Assembly (NCBI GenBank): GCA_023412495.1
Contig: JAEYNP010000013.1
Span: 1 to 64,000 of the forward strand
Direction: 5' to 3'
Length of the DNA stretch: 64,000 bases
Origin: Pseudomonadota bacterium
GTDB taxonomy: Bacteria; Desulfobacterota; Desulfobulbia; Desulfobulbales; Desulfocapsaceae
Made by a program: the position numbers and the translations under genes. The notes beneath the pieces were generated by a model that saw only the letters and a list, made by a program, of their open reading frames with translations, did no database searches and was not told the origin of the DNA. Shown in pieces: positions 56,368 through 64,000 of this stretch (positions are counted from its first letter, which is position 1; each line of letters begins with the position of its first letter).

Positions 56368-58206
56368 ATGACGCTGAAGAAAAGAATACTGACAGGCTAT
56401 GGCTTTGCCCTCACGCTCATGGGGCTCGTCGTCACCTGGTCTATCCTCAACCTGTGGTCGCTCGGCAGGACTACGGACCAGATCCTCAAGGACTACTACC
56501 GCAGCATCCTCGCGGTCGAGAACATGGTGGACGCCCTCGGGCGGCTGGACAGCGGCATCCTGCTCATGCTCATGGGCGACATGGACAAGGGCATTTCCCA
56601 GTACCGCGAGAACACCGCGCAATTCAGGGAATGGCTCGACCGCTCCCGGGAGAGCATCGCCGCCGAGGGAGAGCTGGAAACTATCCACGCCATCGAGGAA
56701 AGCTACCGGTCGTACATCGAGAAACTGAATGAGTTCCATGACTTCGATAAAAAGGAAAGCTCCGTCCTCCCGCTTACTCTCGCCACCTACCGGGAGTCGA
56801 TTCTGCCGGTTTTCGGCGAGGTCAAGAAAAACTGCATCGAACTCCGGACCATCAACGAAAACACCATGTATTCGGTGAGCGAGAGGGCGAGAGCGGATGC
56901 GCGGCGGGCGATCCTGTCCACCGTCATCGTCGCCTCGGCGGCCTCCCTCATCGCCCTGTTCTTCAGCCTCTTCTTCGCGGAGCGGCTGGTCCTGCCCCTG
57001 CGGCGTCTGGTCGAGGCCGCCAAGAAGGTTTCCGCCGGGGAGTTTTCCGTCCAGGTGCCTGTGGAAACGAGCGACGAACTGGGACAGCTGGCCGGCGAGT
57101 TCAATGGCATGACCGCCGAACTGCGGCGCTACCATGTGATGAATGTCGACCGGATCGTGGCCGAGAAGAACAAGGGCGAAGCGATCCTCGCCAGCATCGA
57201 GGACGGGCTGGTGGTGTTCGACAAGGATGGCCGGGTGACCGGCGTCAATCCCGCCGGCTGTCGCATCCTGAATATTGAGTTCAATGAACAGGATGCCCTC
57301 TCCTGTACCCAGATCCTGCCCTCGCAGGTCGCTTGCGAGACCGTGGCCGAAACGTTGAAGACCGGCATCCAGCCCGATCTACCCGACGACCGCCGCATCA
57401 TCACCCTCAGCCACCAGGACGGGCCGCGCCAGTACCTCTTCTCCGCCACCGCCATCGGCGGCAACCGGCAAAAGCTCACCGGGGCGGTCCTGCTCCTCAA
57501 GGACATCACCCAGCTGCGGGAGGTGGAACGGCTGAAGAGCGAATTCGTCATGGCCGCCTCCCACGAGCTGCGGACACCGCTGACCAGCCTCGGCATGGGG
57601 ATCGACCTCCTGATCGAACACGCCGTGCAGTACCTCCCCGACCGCGAGAAAGAGCTCCTCCACGCGGCCCACGACGAGGTCCACCGCATGAAGGCGATGA
57701 TCCACGACCTGCTCGACCTGTCGAAGATCGAGACGGGCCGGATCGACCTCGAATTCGAGAAGATGACCGTGGCCACCCTCTTCGAGCATGCCAGGGATAT
57801 CTTCAAGGGGCAGGTCAGCATGAAGCACGTCAACCTGACCATCGACGACACCGAATTCATGCCGATGGTCCGCGCCGACGCCAACAAGATCGTCTGGGTG
57901 CTCTCCAACCTCATTTCCAATGCTCTGCGCTATGTCGAGGAAGGCGGCCATATCCGGCTCTCGGCGGAGAAAAACGGCAAGGACGTCCACATTGCGGTCG
58001 AGGACGACGGCATCGGCATCCCGCAGGAGTACCAGGCGAAGATCTTCCAGAAGTTTGTCCGGGTGAACAGGGAGGAAGGCGGCCGGACCGGACTCGGCCT
58101 TGCAATCTGCAAGGAGATCGTCCGGGCCCATGGCGGCACCATCCGGGTCGAGTCGGATTCCGGCAAGGGCAGCACCTTCATCTTCACGCTGCCGATCGCC
58201 CGCTAG
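56368..58206 (+). CDS. KinB-like membrane histidine kinase
   Basis: A 612-residue kinase. Two membrane helices (residues 9-30 and 178-202) enclose a periplasmic four-helix sensor region. A HAMP domain (203-255), a PAS domain (268-375), HisKA with ASHELRTPLTSLGMGIDLL near residue 398, and a HATPase domain (DDGIGIP, GRTGLGLAICKEIV) follow. The layout and sequence style fit KinB, partner of AlgB. It sits behind its own sigma-54 promoter, so the regulator encoded upstream may control its own kinase in a feedback loop. A ribosome site GAGGAA precedes the ATG. Confidence 0.9.
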   Translation: MTLKKRILTGYGFALTLMGLVVTWSILNLWSLGRTTDQILKDYYRSILAVENMVDALGRLDSGILLMLMGDMDKGISQYRENTAQFREWLDRSRESIAAEGELETIHAIEESYRSYIEKLNEFHDFDKKESSVLPLTLATYRESILPVFGEVKKNCIELRTINENTMYSVSERARADARRAILSTVIVASAASLIALFFSLFFAERLVLPLRRLVEAAKKVSAGEFSVQVPVETSDELGQLAGEFNGMTAELRRYHVMNVDRIVAEKNKGEAILASIEDGLVVFDKDGRVTGVNPAGCRILNIEFNEQDALSCTQILPSQVACETVAETLKTGIQPDLPDDRRIITLSHQDGPRQYLFSATAIGGNRQKLTGAVLLLKDITQLREVERLKSEFVMAASHELRTPLTSLGMGIDLLIEHAVQYLPDREKELLHAAHDEVHRMKAMIHDLLDLSKIETGRIDLEFEKMTVATLFEHARDIFKGQVSMKHVNLTIDDTEFMPMVRADANKIVWVLSNLISNALRYVEEGGHIRLSAEKNGKDVHIAVEDDGIGIPQEYQAKIFQKFVRVNREEGGRTGLGLAICKEIVRAHGGTIRVESDSGKGSTFIFTLPIAR

Positions 58207-58280
58207 AGATATGCGATATGCAAGAGAAACGCTGCAACGGTGTTAACAAAATCAACCAACAATTGAGAAAAAGGAGGAGT

Positions 58281-59723
58281 ATGAAAAGGTTACCTGATCT
58301 AGCAAAAAGCAGTACAACCTGGGGGATAGCGGCTTTCCTGCTGCTGTTCGTGCCGGCGCTGGCCTTCGCCTCGGGGGGCGGCGGAGTCATCGATCCAGAT
58401 GTGCCGACGCTCTTCGGCATCCGCGCGGAATTCATTCTCTTTGGCCTGGTGCTCCTCGGCGTGGCCCTGTTCCACCACCACACCTTCTACGTGGCGGTGA
58501 CCGGCCTCATCGTCATCACCTGCTTCAAGCTGTTCTTCGACGACGGCTTTCAGCTGGTGGAGCATCTCATCGGCCAGGCCCCGCTCGTCGACCAGCTTGC
58601 CGACAAGCACATGCGGCAGGGCGAGTGGCCGGTCATCCTCAACCTGCTCGGCCTGCTGCTCGGCTTCGGCATCCTTGCCAAGATCTTCGAGGAGTGCGGG
58701 ATCCCCGAGATCCTGCCGAAGTACCTGCCCTCAGGCTGGATGGGCCCCGCGGTCCTGCTGGTTTTCGTGGCCATTCTCTCATCATTTCTCGACAACATCG
58801 CCGCGGCCCTGATCGGCGGCACCATCGCCCTGGTGGTCTTCAAGGGCAAGGTGCACATCGGCTACCTGGCCGGAATCGTCGCAGCCTCCAACGCCGGCGG
58901 CGCCGGTTCGGTGGTTGGCGACACAACCACCACGATGATGTGGATCGACGGCGTGAGTCCCCTTGTTGTTCTGCACGCCTTCATCGCCTCGGGCGTCGCC
59001 ATCGTGGTCATCGCCTTTTTTGCGGGACACCAGCAATACAAAACCCAGCCGGTAGTTCTTGCCGATACCTCCGGTGTAAAAATCGACTGGCTGAAGATCG
59101 CCATCGTGGCGATGATCCTGGTCGGGGCGATCATCACCAACTACACCCTGGACATGCCGGCCCTGGGAGTCTGGATCGCCATCTGCCTCGGCGCGCTGCT
59201 GCGGCCGATCCCCTGGAAAGAGGTGCCGGCTTCGATCATGGGCACCATCTTTCTGCTCAGTCTTGTGATGTGCGCCTCGATGATGCCGGTGGAGACCCTG
59301 CCGGACGCCTCGTGGATGACCGCCTTCGCCCTCGGTTTCATCTCCGCCGTCTTCGACAACATCCCGCTGACCAAGCTCTGTCTGGTCCAGGGGCATTACG
59401 ACTGGGGGATGCTCGCCTACACCGTCGGCTTCGGCGGGTCGATGATCTGGTTCGGTTCCTCGGCCGGCGTGGCCATCACCAACAAATTCCCGGAAGGCCG
59501 CAACGTCTTGCTCTGGCTGCGCAAGGGCTGGCACGTGAGCCTCGCCTATGTCGCCGGGTTCTTCGTACTCTTTTTCGTCTGGGGCTGGCAGCCGGCAGAT
59601 TCACGGGCACACAAGGAACCGGCCATTGCCTGTCCGATCGAAAACTGCAAGGCCAAGAAAGTGGCTATCGCCCTCAATAACGGCCAGGGTCAGAACAAAC
59701 CTTCCGCCGTAGTAAAGCAGTGA
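58281..59723 (+). CDS. NhaD/ArsB-superfamily ion transporter
   Basis: A 480-residue membrane protein with an N-terminal signal-like helix and about eleven further helices. The ion-transporter superfamily signature is visible in ILSSFLDNIAAALIGGTIALVVF and in GGAGSVVGDTTTTMMWIDG, with a second half-repeat AVFDNIPLTKLCLVQG. NhaD-type Na+/H+ exchange is the closest guess; anion transport is also possible. AAGGAGGAG precedes the ATG. It follows the kinase by 74 bases and is probably in the same sigma-54 operon. Confidence 0.8.
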   Translation: MKRLPDLAKSSTTWGIAAFLLLFVPALAFASGGGGVIDPDVPTLFGIRAEFILFGLVLLGVALFHHHTFYVAVTGLIVITCFKLFFDDGFQLVEHLIGQAPLVDQLADKHMRQGEWPVILNLLGLLLGFGILAKIFEECGIPEILPKYLPSGWMGPAVLLVFVAILSSFLDNIAAALIGGTIALVVFKGKVHIGYLAGIVAASNAGGAGSVVGDTTTTMMWIDGVSPLVVLHAFIASGVAIVVIAFFAGHQQYKTQPVVLADTSGVKIDWLKIAIVAMILVGAIITNYTLDMPALGVWIAICLGALLRPIPWKEVPASIMGTIFLLSLVMCASMMPVETLPDASWMTAFALGFISAVFDNIPLTKLCLVQGHYDWGMLAYTVGFGGSMIWFGSSAGVAITNKFPEGRNVLLWLRKGWHVSLAYVAGFFVLFFVWGWQPADSRAHKEPAIACPIENCKAKKVAIALNNGQGQNKPSAVVKQ

Positions 59724-59801
59724 TGCACCTGAAATATTAAAAATTGCGGACGGGCCGTCCACGAAACGGCCCCCTGAAGAAATCGAACGAGAGGAAAAAT
59801 T

Positions 59802-60242
59802 ATGACGGAAGAATTGAAGGCAAAGGTGCTCCTGGTCGACGACGAGGAGGACTTTCTCAAAACGCTGGCCGAGCGCCTGGAGACCCGCGGTTTGAGGGTC
59901 ACCACCGCGACCAGCGGCGAGGCTGCGGTGAACGACACGGATAAGAATGGCTACGACCTGATCGTTCTCGACCTGTCCATGCCGGGCATCGACGGCCTGG
60001 AGACCCTGAAGCGGATCAAAGCCCGGCAACCCGAGGCCGAGATCATCATGCTTACCGGCCACGGCTCGATCCGGACAGGCATCGAGGCCATGAAGCTCGG
60101 GGCTGAGGACTACCTACAGAAGCCGGTCAACATCTCCATGCTGATGGACAAGATCAGCGAGGCCAAGAGCAAGCGCATGCTCATTCTGCAGTCGAAGAGC
60201 GTCGCCGAGATCGAGAAGATCCTCCATACGAAGGGCTGGTGA
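59802..60242 (+). CDS. Stand-alone receiver-domain protein
   Basis: A 146-residue CheY-like protein. It has the acidic pair in VLLVDDEED, the acceptor Asp in LIVLDLSMPGIDG near residue 55, Thr in MLTGHGS and Lys in DYLQKPVN. About 25 helical residues follow without an output domain. It probably signals by binding a protein partner, possibly one of the transporters or the CBS protein beside it. GAGAGGAAA precedes the ATG. Confidence 0.9.
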   Translation: MTEELKAKVLLVDDEEDFLKTLAERLETRGLRVTTATSGEAAVNDTDKNGYDLIVLDLSMPGIDGLETLKRIKARQPEAEIIMLTGHGSIRTGIEAMKLGAEDYLQKPVNISMLMDKISEAKSKRMLILQSKSVAEIEKILHTKGW

Positions 60243-60277
60243 AAAACGGCCTCTAGGACGATGAGAGAGAAAAAGAA

Positions 60278-60835
60278 ATGAAGGAGAAACTCTTGAACAC
60301 TGAAAATCAGACGGTACGGGACATCATGATCCCCCTCCAGGGCTTCCCCTGTATGAAGGAGAGCGGTACGGTGCAGGAGGCGATCCTGCAGCTCAGATCC
60401 TTCTGTCCGGTCGGCAGCTCCGGCCCCTGCGGCTTCAGCGAGCTGATGGTGGTGGATGACGGGGGCCGGCTGCTCGGCCGGGTCACCCAGCAGGGCGTCC
60501 TCCGGGTGCTCTTCTCCTCCCTGCTCGAGCCGATGAAGATCAAAGCCTTCGAGGGCAGGACCGGCGAATACAGCGATCTCGCCACCCTGCTCGACGGGGT
60601 GCTGATGAAGGAAGGGGTGAATCACCTGAACGCGACCGTCGCCAAGGTTATTGAAAAGGACATCCGCACCGTGTCCGGCTCGACCGATCTCATCCATGCC
60701 ATGGCCATCATGGTGCACGGCTGCGAGACGGTCCTACCGGTCCTGGAAGGCGGAAAACTGCTCGGCGTGGTCAAACTCGCCGAAGTCTTCGGGGCGCTCG
60801 GCGACAGGCTCATCGCCATGAATATTCAAAAATGA
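60278..60835 (+). CDS. CBS-domain pair protein
   Basis: A 185-residue soluble protein with two CBS motifs (VRDIMIPLQGFPCMKESGTVQEAI with ELMVVDDGGRLLGRVT, then VAKVIEKDIRTVSGSTDLIHAM with TVLPVLEGGKLLGVVKL). CBS pairs bind adenosine nucleotides and often gate transporters. It is encoded between two transporter genes and two receiver proteins, which suggests that it links energy state to transport (inference). Confidence 0.87.
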   Translation: MKEKLLNTENQTVRDIMIPLQGFPCMKESGTVQEAILQLRSFCPVGSSGPCGFSELMVVDDGGRLLGRVTQQGVLRVLFSSLLEPMKIKAFEGRTGEYSDLATLLDGVLMKEGVNHLNATVAKVIEKDIRTVSGSTDLIHAMAIMVHGCETVLPVLEGGKLLGVVKLAEVFGALGDRLIAMNIQK

Positions 60836-60845
60836 GGATGATATC

Positions 60846-62381
60846 ATGTCATCAACAACAATTTCAGAGAGTAAAGCAATGGATACCGTAGAAATGGAAA
60901 ATGCGTCGCCGCAAGTGGCGGAAAAGGAGGTGAAAGCCCCCTTCGACTGGAAAAGGGTCTTCTTCCTCCTGCTGGGGGTCGCCCTGTTCTGCATCATCTA
61001 CTATGCACCGGCCTGGCCCGATGCCATCGACCCGATGGGCAAGCATTTCACGCTCACCGTGGAGGGCAAGGGGGCGCTCGCCCTCTTCGCCCTGGCCGCC
61101 ACCTGGTGGATCTTCGAGGTCCTGCCGATCGGCGTCACCGGCATCGCCATCGGCGTCATCCAGGCGATGTTTCTCATCCGCAAGCCGGAAGTCGCCTTCA
61201 AGGACTTCATGGACCCCTCGGTCCTCTTCATCTTCGGCTCCATCGTCATCGGCCTGGTCTTCACCAAGAGCGGCCTGACCAAGCGGATGGCCTACAAGAT
61301 GCTCTCCATCGTCGGGGAGAAGACGAGCATGATCTACCTCGGCTGCTTCGTCATGACCGTGGCGCTGACGCACCTGATGGCCCACACCGCGGTGGCGGCC
61401 ACCATGTTCCCGCTGCTCATGGCCATCAACGCCCTCTATTCCGAGGACGACAAGCCGAGCAAGTTCGGCAAGGGCATCTTCATCGGCATGGCCTACGTTG
61501 CCGGCGCCGGCAGTATCATCACCCTGCTCGGCTCCGCCCGGGCCGCGGTTGCCATCGCCTTCTTCAAGGAGATGACCGGCAAGGAGATCAGCTTCTTCGA
61601 GCTGACCTACTATCTCTTCCCGCTGGGCTGGCTCATGGTCGGCCTGATCTGGGCGATGATGATGATCCTGTGCAAGCCGGAGAAATCCGTCATCCCGGGC
61701 CTCAAGGAGCGGGCCAAGCGGATGTACGCCGAACTGGGCGGCTGGAGCAAAAACGAGATCATGACCCTCGTCATCGTGCTGTCGGTCATCGTCCTCATCG
61801 CCGCGAAGAACTGGGTCCCGGCTCTCAAAACCATCGACAAGACAGCGATCCTACTGAGCTCGACCCTCTTGTTCTTCGTACTCAACATCCTGAAGGTCGA
61901 GGACCTCGAGGACATTCCCTGGAACATCATCCTGCTCTTCGGCGGGGCCATGTCCATCGGCTTCTGCTTGTGGCAGACGCATGCGGCCGAATGGCTGGCG
62001 GTCAACTGGCTGGCGCTCTTCAAAAATGCCCCGGCGGTGGTTTTCATCCTGGGCATCGCCTTCTTCGTCATGGTCATGACCAATTTCATCATGAACGTGG
62101 CGGCCATCGCCATCTCCCTGCCGGTGGCCCTGGTCATCGCCCCCTATCTGGGCGTGGCCGGCGAGGTGATATTCTACTCCGCCCTCGCCACCGCGGGCAT
62201 GCCGTTCTTCCTGCTCATCGGGGCGGCGCCGAACGCCATCGCCTACGGCTCCAAGCAGTTCACCGCCGGCGAGTTCTTCCGCTACGGCATCCTGGCGAGC
62301 GTGGTGCTGATGGTCGCGGTCTGGCTGATGGTGACCGTCGTCTGGCCGCTCATGGGCCTGCCGGTTACCCTGGTGAAGTAA
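60846..62381 (+). CDS. SLC13/DASS-family anion transporter
   Basis: A 511-residue membrane protein of the divalent anion:Na+ symporter family. After a 40-residue soluble start, about twelve helices follow, with the family's FEVLPIGVTGIAIGVIQA, the helix-hairpin IALTHLMAHTAVAATMFPL region and the conserved end ATAGMPFFLLIGAAPNAIAYGSKQFTAGEFFRYG. The substrate could be a dicarboxylate or sulfate; the sequence does not decide. It starts 10 bases after the CBS gene and is in the same operon. Confidence 0.87.
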   Translation: MSSTTISESKAMDTVEMENASPQVAEKEVKAPFDWKRVFFLLLGVALFCIIYYAPAWPDAIDPMGKHFTLTVEGKGALALFALAATWWIFEVLPIGVTGIAIGVIQAMFLIRKPEVAFKDFMDPSVLFIFGSIVIGLVFTKSGLTKRMAYKMLSIVGEKTSMIYLGCFVMTVALTHLMAHTAVAATMFPLLMAINALYSEDDKPSKFGKGIFIGMAYVAGAGSIITLLGSARAAVAIAFFKEMTGKEISFFELTYYLFPLGWLMVGLIWAMMMILCKPEKSVIPGLKERAKRMYAELGGWSKNEIMTLVIVLSVIVLIAAKNWVPALKTIDKTAILLSSTLLFFVLNILKVEDLEDIPWNIILLFGGAMSIGFCLWQTHAAEWLAVNWLALFKNAPAVVFILGIAFFVMVMTNFIMNVAAIAISLPVALVIAPYLGVAGEVIFYSALATAGMPFFLLIGAAPNAIAYGSKQFTAGEFFRYGILASVVLMVAVWLMVTVVWPLMGLPVTLVK

Positions 62382-62395
62382 AGCGTTGTGCAGAC

Positions 62396-62430
62396 GGGAG
62401 GCGGCGAGGCAGAAAAACTCGCCGCCTCCC
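62396..62430 (+). terminator. Hairpin after the anion transporter
   Basis: GGGAGGCGGCGAG and CTCGCCGCCTCCC form a perfect 13-bp stem with a 9-base loop, followed by a pyrimidine-rich tract without a strict T run. It may reduce expression of the downstream receiver protein. Confidence 0.6.
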
Positions 62431-62487
62431 CTTTCTCCCTTTCTGCCCCTCTTTGCAGAATTTCTTCCTATTTTTCAGGAGGTCGAC

Positions 62488-62877
62488 GTGGTCGAACGGA
62501 GAAAAATAAAGGTCCTGGTCGTCGACAACGAGAAGGGTTTTGCCGCCATTCTCGCCGGACATCTCAATCTGCGGGATATCGAGGCCGTGACGGTCTGTTC
62601 CGGCAGGGAGGCCCTGGACCTTCTTCCGGCCCTCCAGCCCGACGTGATGACCCTCGACCTGCAGATGCCGGACATGGACGGCCTGAAGGTTCTCTCCCGG
62701 GTGAAGGATCTGCACCCCGCGGTCGAGGTCATCCTCCTCACCGGCAACGGCTCCTTCGACACCGGCATCGCCTGCATGCAGCTCGGCGCCTTCGACTATC
62801 TCATCAAGCCGGTCGATCTCGAACAGCTCGTCGAGACCATCGGCGGCGCCTATCATAAAAAGACAGACGGCTGTTAA
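62488..62877 (+). CDS. Stand-alone receiver-domain protein, GTG start
   Basis: A 129-residue CheY-like protein, the second of this operon. It has DNEKGF in the acidic pocket (VLVVDNEKG, with Asn where Asp is usual), the acceptor Asp in MTLDLQMPDMDG, Thr in LLTGNGSF and Lys in DYLIKPVD. AGGAGG lies 4 bases before a GTG at 62488; the longer frame upstream runs into the hairpin and was rejected. The Asn in the metal-binding pair may alter its phosphorylation chemistry. Confidence 0.85.
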   Translation: MVERRKIKVLVVDNEKGFAAILAGHLNLRDIEAVTVCSGREALDLLPALQPDVMTLDLQMPDMDGLKVLSRVKDLHPAVEVILLTGNGSFDTGIACMQLGAFDYLIKPVDLEQLVETIGGAYHKKTDGC

Positions 62878-63010
62878 ATTTTCATTGCAGGCCGCCCCCC
62901 ACCTTGCAGCACTGCGCTCCGCACTGTACCATATACTGAGACGGTAATTAGGAGTCAGGCGCAGAAAGCGCTTCATGAAATGTAAACCAGCTTACATTGA
63001 CGAGGTGAAA

Positions 63011-63601
63011 ATGACAATTAACTGCCCGAATATCAGGCAAAATCTCGTTGGAGATTTTCCCGAGATCCACCCGACCGCCTTGATTGATCCCTCCGCCCAG
63101 GTCATCGGCAATGTCAAAATCGGCAAAAACGTCTTCATCGCCCCGCTTGCGGTCATTCGCTCGGACGAAACCGGGCCGGACGGCAAGGTGAGCCCGATCA
63201 TCCTGGAGGAAGAATGCAACATCCAGGACGGCGTCATCATCCACAGCCATGGTGGGGACACCGTGCTGATCGGCGCAAGAACTTCGGTCGGCCACGGTGT
63301 GGCCATCCACGGCCCCTGCACGATCGGCGAGGATTGTTACTTGGCCATGCGCAGCACCCTGTACACCGTCAATCTCGAAAATTGGGTCTGGATCGGCATG
63401 AATGCCACGATCACGCGGGCAACTTTGGAAGCCTTTACCCATGTCCCGGCTGGCAGCGTGATCAGATCAAAGGAGGATTCTCTGGAGCTGCGATTCGTTT
63501 CAGACCAACAGCGGGCCTATATGCAGAAGGTGCTGAACGCCGCCAACCGTCTGCGGGAAGACTACCGCCACATGCGGGGCATGCCGCCTCAGCAGAAGTA
63601 G
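63011..63601 (+). CDS. Gamma-carbonic-anhydrase-like hexapeptide protein
   Basis: A 196-residue left-handed beta-helix protein with hexapeptide repeats (VIGNVKIGKNVFIAPLAVIR and onwards). Histidines in GVIIHSHGGD and VGHGVAIHGP are placed like the zinc ligands of gamma-class carbonic anhydrases. It could hydrate CO2 near formate or CO2 metabolism, or be an acyltransferase relative. A long C-terminal helix follows. I prefer the ATG at 63011 because GAGGTG precedes it; a start 12 codons earlier lacks a ribosome site. Confidence 0.85.
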   Translation: MTINCPNIRQNLVGDFPEIHPTALIDPSAQVIGNVKIGKNVFIAPLAVIRSDETGPDGKVSPIILEEECNIQDGVIIHSHGGDTVLIGARTSVGHGVAIHGPCTIGEDCYLAMRSTLYTVNLENWVWIGMNATITRATLEAFTHVPAGSVIRSKEDSLELRFVSDQQRAYMQKVLNAANRLREDYRHMRGMPPQQK

Positions 63602-63610
63602 ATCCAGAGA

Positions 63611-63641
63611 GGGGGCGGGATCGACGGAGCCTCCCGCCCCC
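63611..63641. terminator. GC-rich hairpin
   Basis: GGGGGCGGGA and TCCCGCCCCC pair across 11 bases just after the carbonic-anhydrase-like gene. There is no T run. Confidence 0.5.
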
Positions 63642-63662
63642 CGTCACTCAACCCGTTCATGC

Positions 63663-63809
63663 TAGGAGTCTGTCGGATTATGGTATTTTTTTCTCAGATC
63701 GAGGCGAACTCGAAAAAATTACCTGAGGCATATACTTAATATTCCGAGGATAATTTTTTCGAGCTCAACGAAGATATGGGGAAAAGGGCATAAATCCGAC
63801 TGGCTCCTA
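63663..63809. mobile_element. 147-bp inverted-repeat mini-element
   Basis: The outer ends TAGGAGTCTGTCGGATTATG and its near-complement ATAAATCCGACTGGCTCCTA enclose a second, perfect 13-bp pair (CTCGAAAAAATTA and TAATTTTTTCGAG). It has no coding capacity and looks like a MITE. Its right end supplies the TAG stop codon of the leftward gene that continues off the window. Confidence 0.75.
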
Positions 63810-64000
63810 CAGCAGAGGCCGCAGCATATACACCACGTCGCTCTCCCGCGAGGGATAGGGGGTGAGGATGCACTGCTCGTACAAATCGGGCACGGTGATG
63901 CCGTTCACCATCGCCTGCTTGAAGATACTGATTACCCCGCTGGTATTATCGGCGAGGAAATGGGCGCCGAGGATGCGTCCATCACCGTCTGCGAGAATCT
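63807..64000 (-). CDS. Flavin disulfide oxidoreductase, C-terminal part
   Basis: Only the last 64 codons are in the window. They read LGAHFLADNTSGVISIFKQA and end YEQCILTPYPSRESDVVYMLRPLL, which fits the dimerisation domain of dihydrolipoamide dehydrogenase or mercuric-reductase-like enzymes. The catalytic and FAD parts lie beyond 64000, so the exact enzyme cannot be named. The stop codon is the terminal TAG of a mini inverted-repeat element. Confidence 0.7.
   Translation of the reverse strand, partial: ILADGDGRILGAHFLADNTSGVISIFKQAMVNGITVPDLYEQCILTPYPSRESDVVYMLRPLL

Overview
The window is about 64 kb of GC-rich chromosome that reads like an anaerobic sulfate-reducer-type bacterium of the Desulfobacterota (Desulfobulbales or a near relative is my best guess). 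The grounds are a Desulfovibrio-type molybdenum aldehyde oxidoreductase with its accessory operon, two selenocysteine formate dehydrogenases, a dimeric eukaryote-type NADP isocitrate dehydrogenase, a molybdenum-storage-type kinase-fold protein, and many sigma-54-linked two-component systems. This assignment is inference from gene content; no rRNA gene is present.

Layout. 0.1-12 kb is one rightward run: aldehyde oxidoreductase (mop), a flavin/Fe-S oxidoreductase, a small CxxC protein, a methyltransferase, a C-GCAxxG-C-C protein, a radical SAM enzyme fused to an AMP-dependent ligase, an XdhC-like factor, a nucleotidyltransferase-HD fusion and a histidine phosphatase. Most junctions overlap by 4 bases, so the genes are probably co-translated. 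The order matches the D. vulgaris DVU_1559 to DVU_1551 block as I remember it. It looks like a dedicated maturation and electron-transfer kit whose chemistry is undescribed. 12-21 kb holds a heavy-metal P-type ATPase with a CsoR-like repressor and a clear palindromic operator, a GAF histidine kinase, a tRNA-Lys, icd and a large MscS-type channel. 21-34 kb is a molybdenum and selenium section: a HEPN/MNT toxin-antitoxin pair, a cytoplasmic formate dehydrogenase (leftward, UGA-coded Sec), a molybdenum-storage-like protein, a TiaS-like protein, an orphan ModA-like binding protein, a periplasmic Sec formate dehydrogenase operon (catalytic, Fe-S and cytochrome b subunits) and fdhE.

34-44 kb holds an RluA-type pseudouridine synthase, a binding lipoprotein paired with a hybrid kinase, and a full-length Lhr helicase. 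44-50 kb has a YeiH-type transporter, a membrane-anchored lipoyl-like protein and a universal stress protein behind a good sigma-54 promoter, followed by a Tll0287/DUF3365 heme-type kinase and a sigma-54 activator. About 49.8-51.7 kb is an AT-rich, gene-poor stretch with gene fragments and repeats. 51.7-54.5 kb encodes an ACP-acyl-AMP ligase-acyltransferase fusion. 54.8-62.9 kb has an AlgB/KinB-like regulator pair with a sigma-54 promoter between the two genes, followed by two ion/anion transporters interleaved with two stand-alone receiver proteins and a CBS protein. The right end carries a gamma-carbonic-anhydrase-like protein, a mini inverted-repeat element and the C-terminus of a flavin disulfide oxidoreductase.

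Short palindromic repeats of several families lie between genes throughout, and some reach into stop codons and gene ends.
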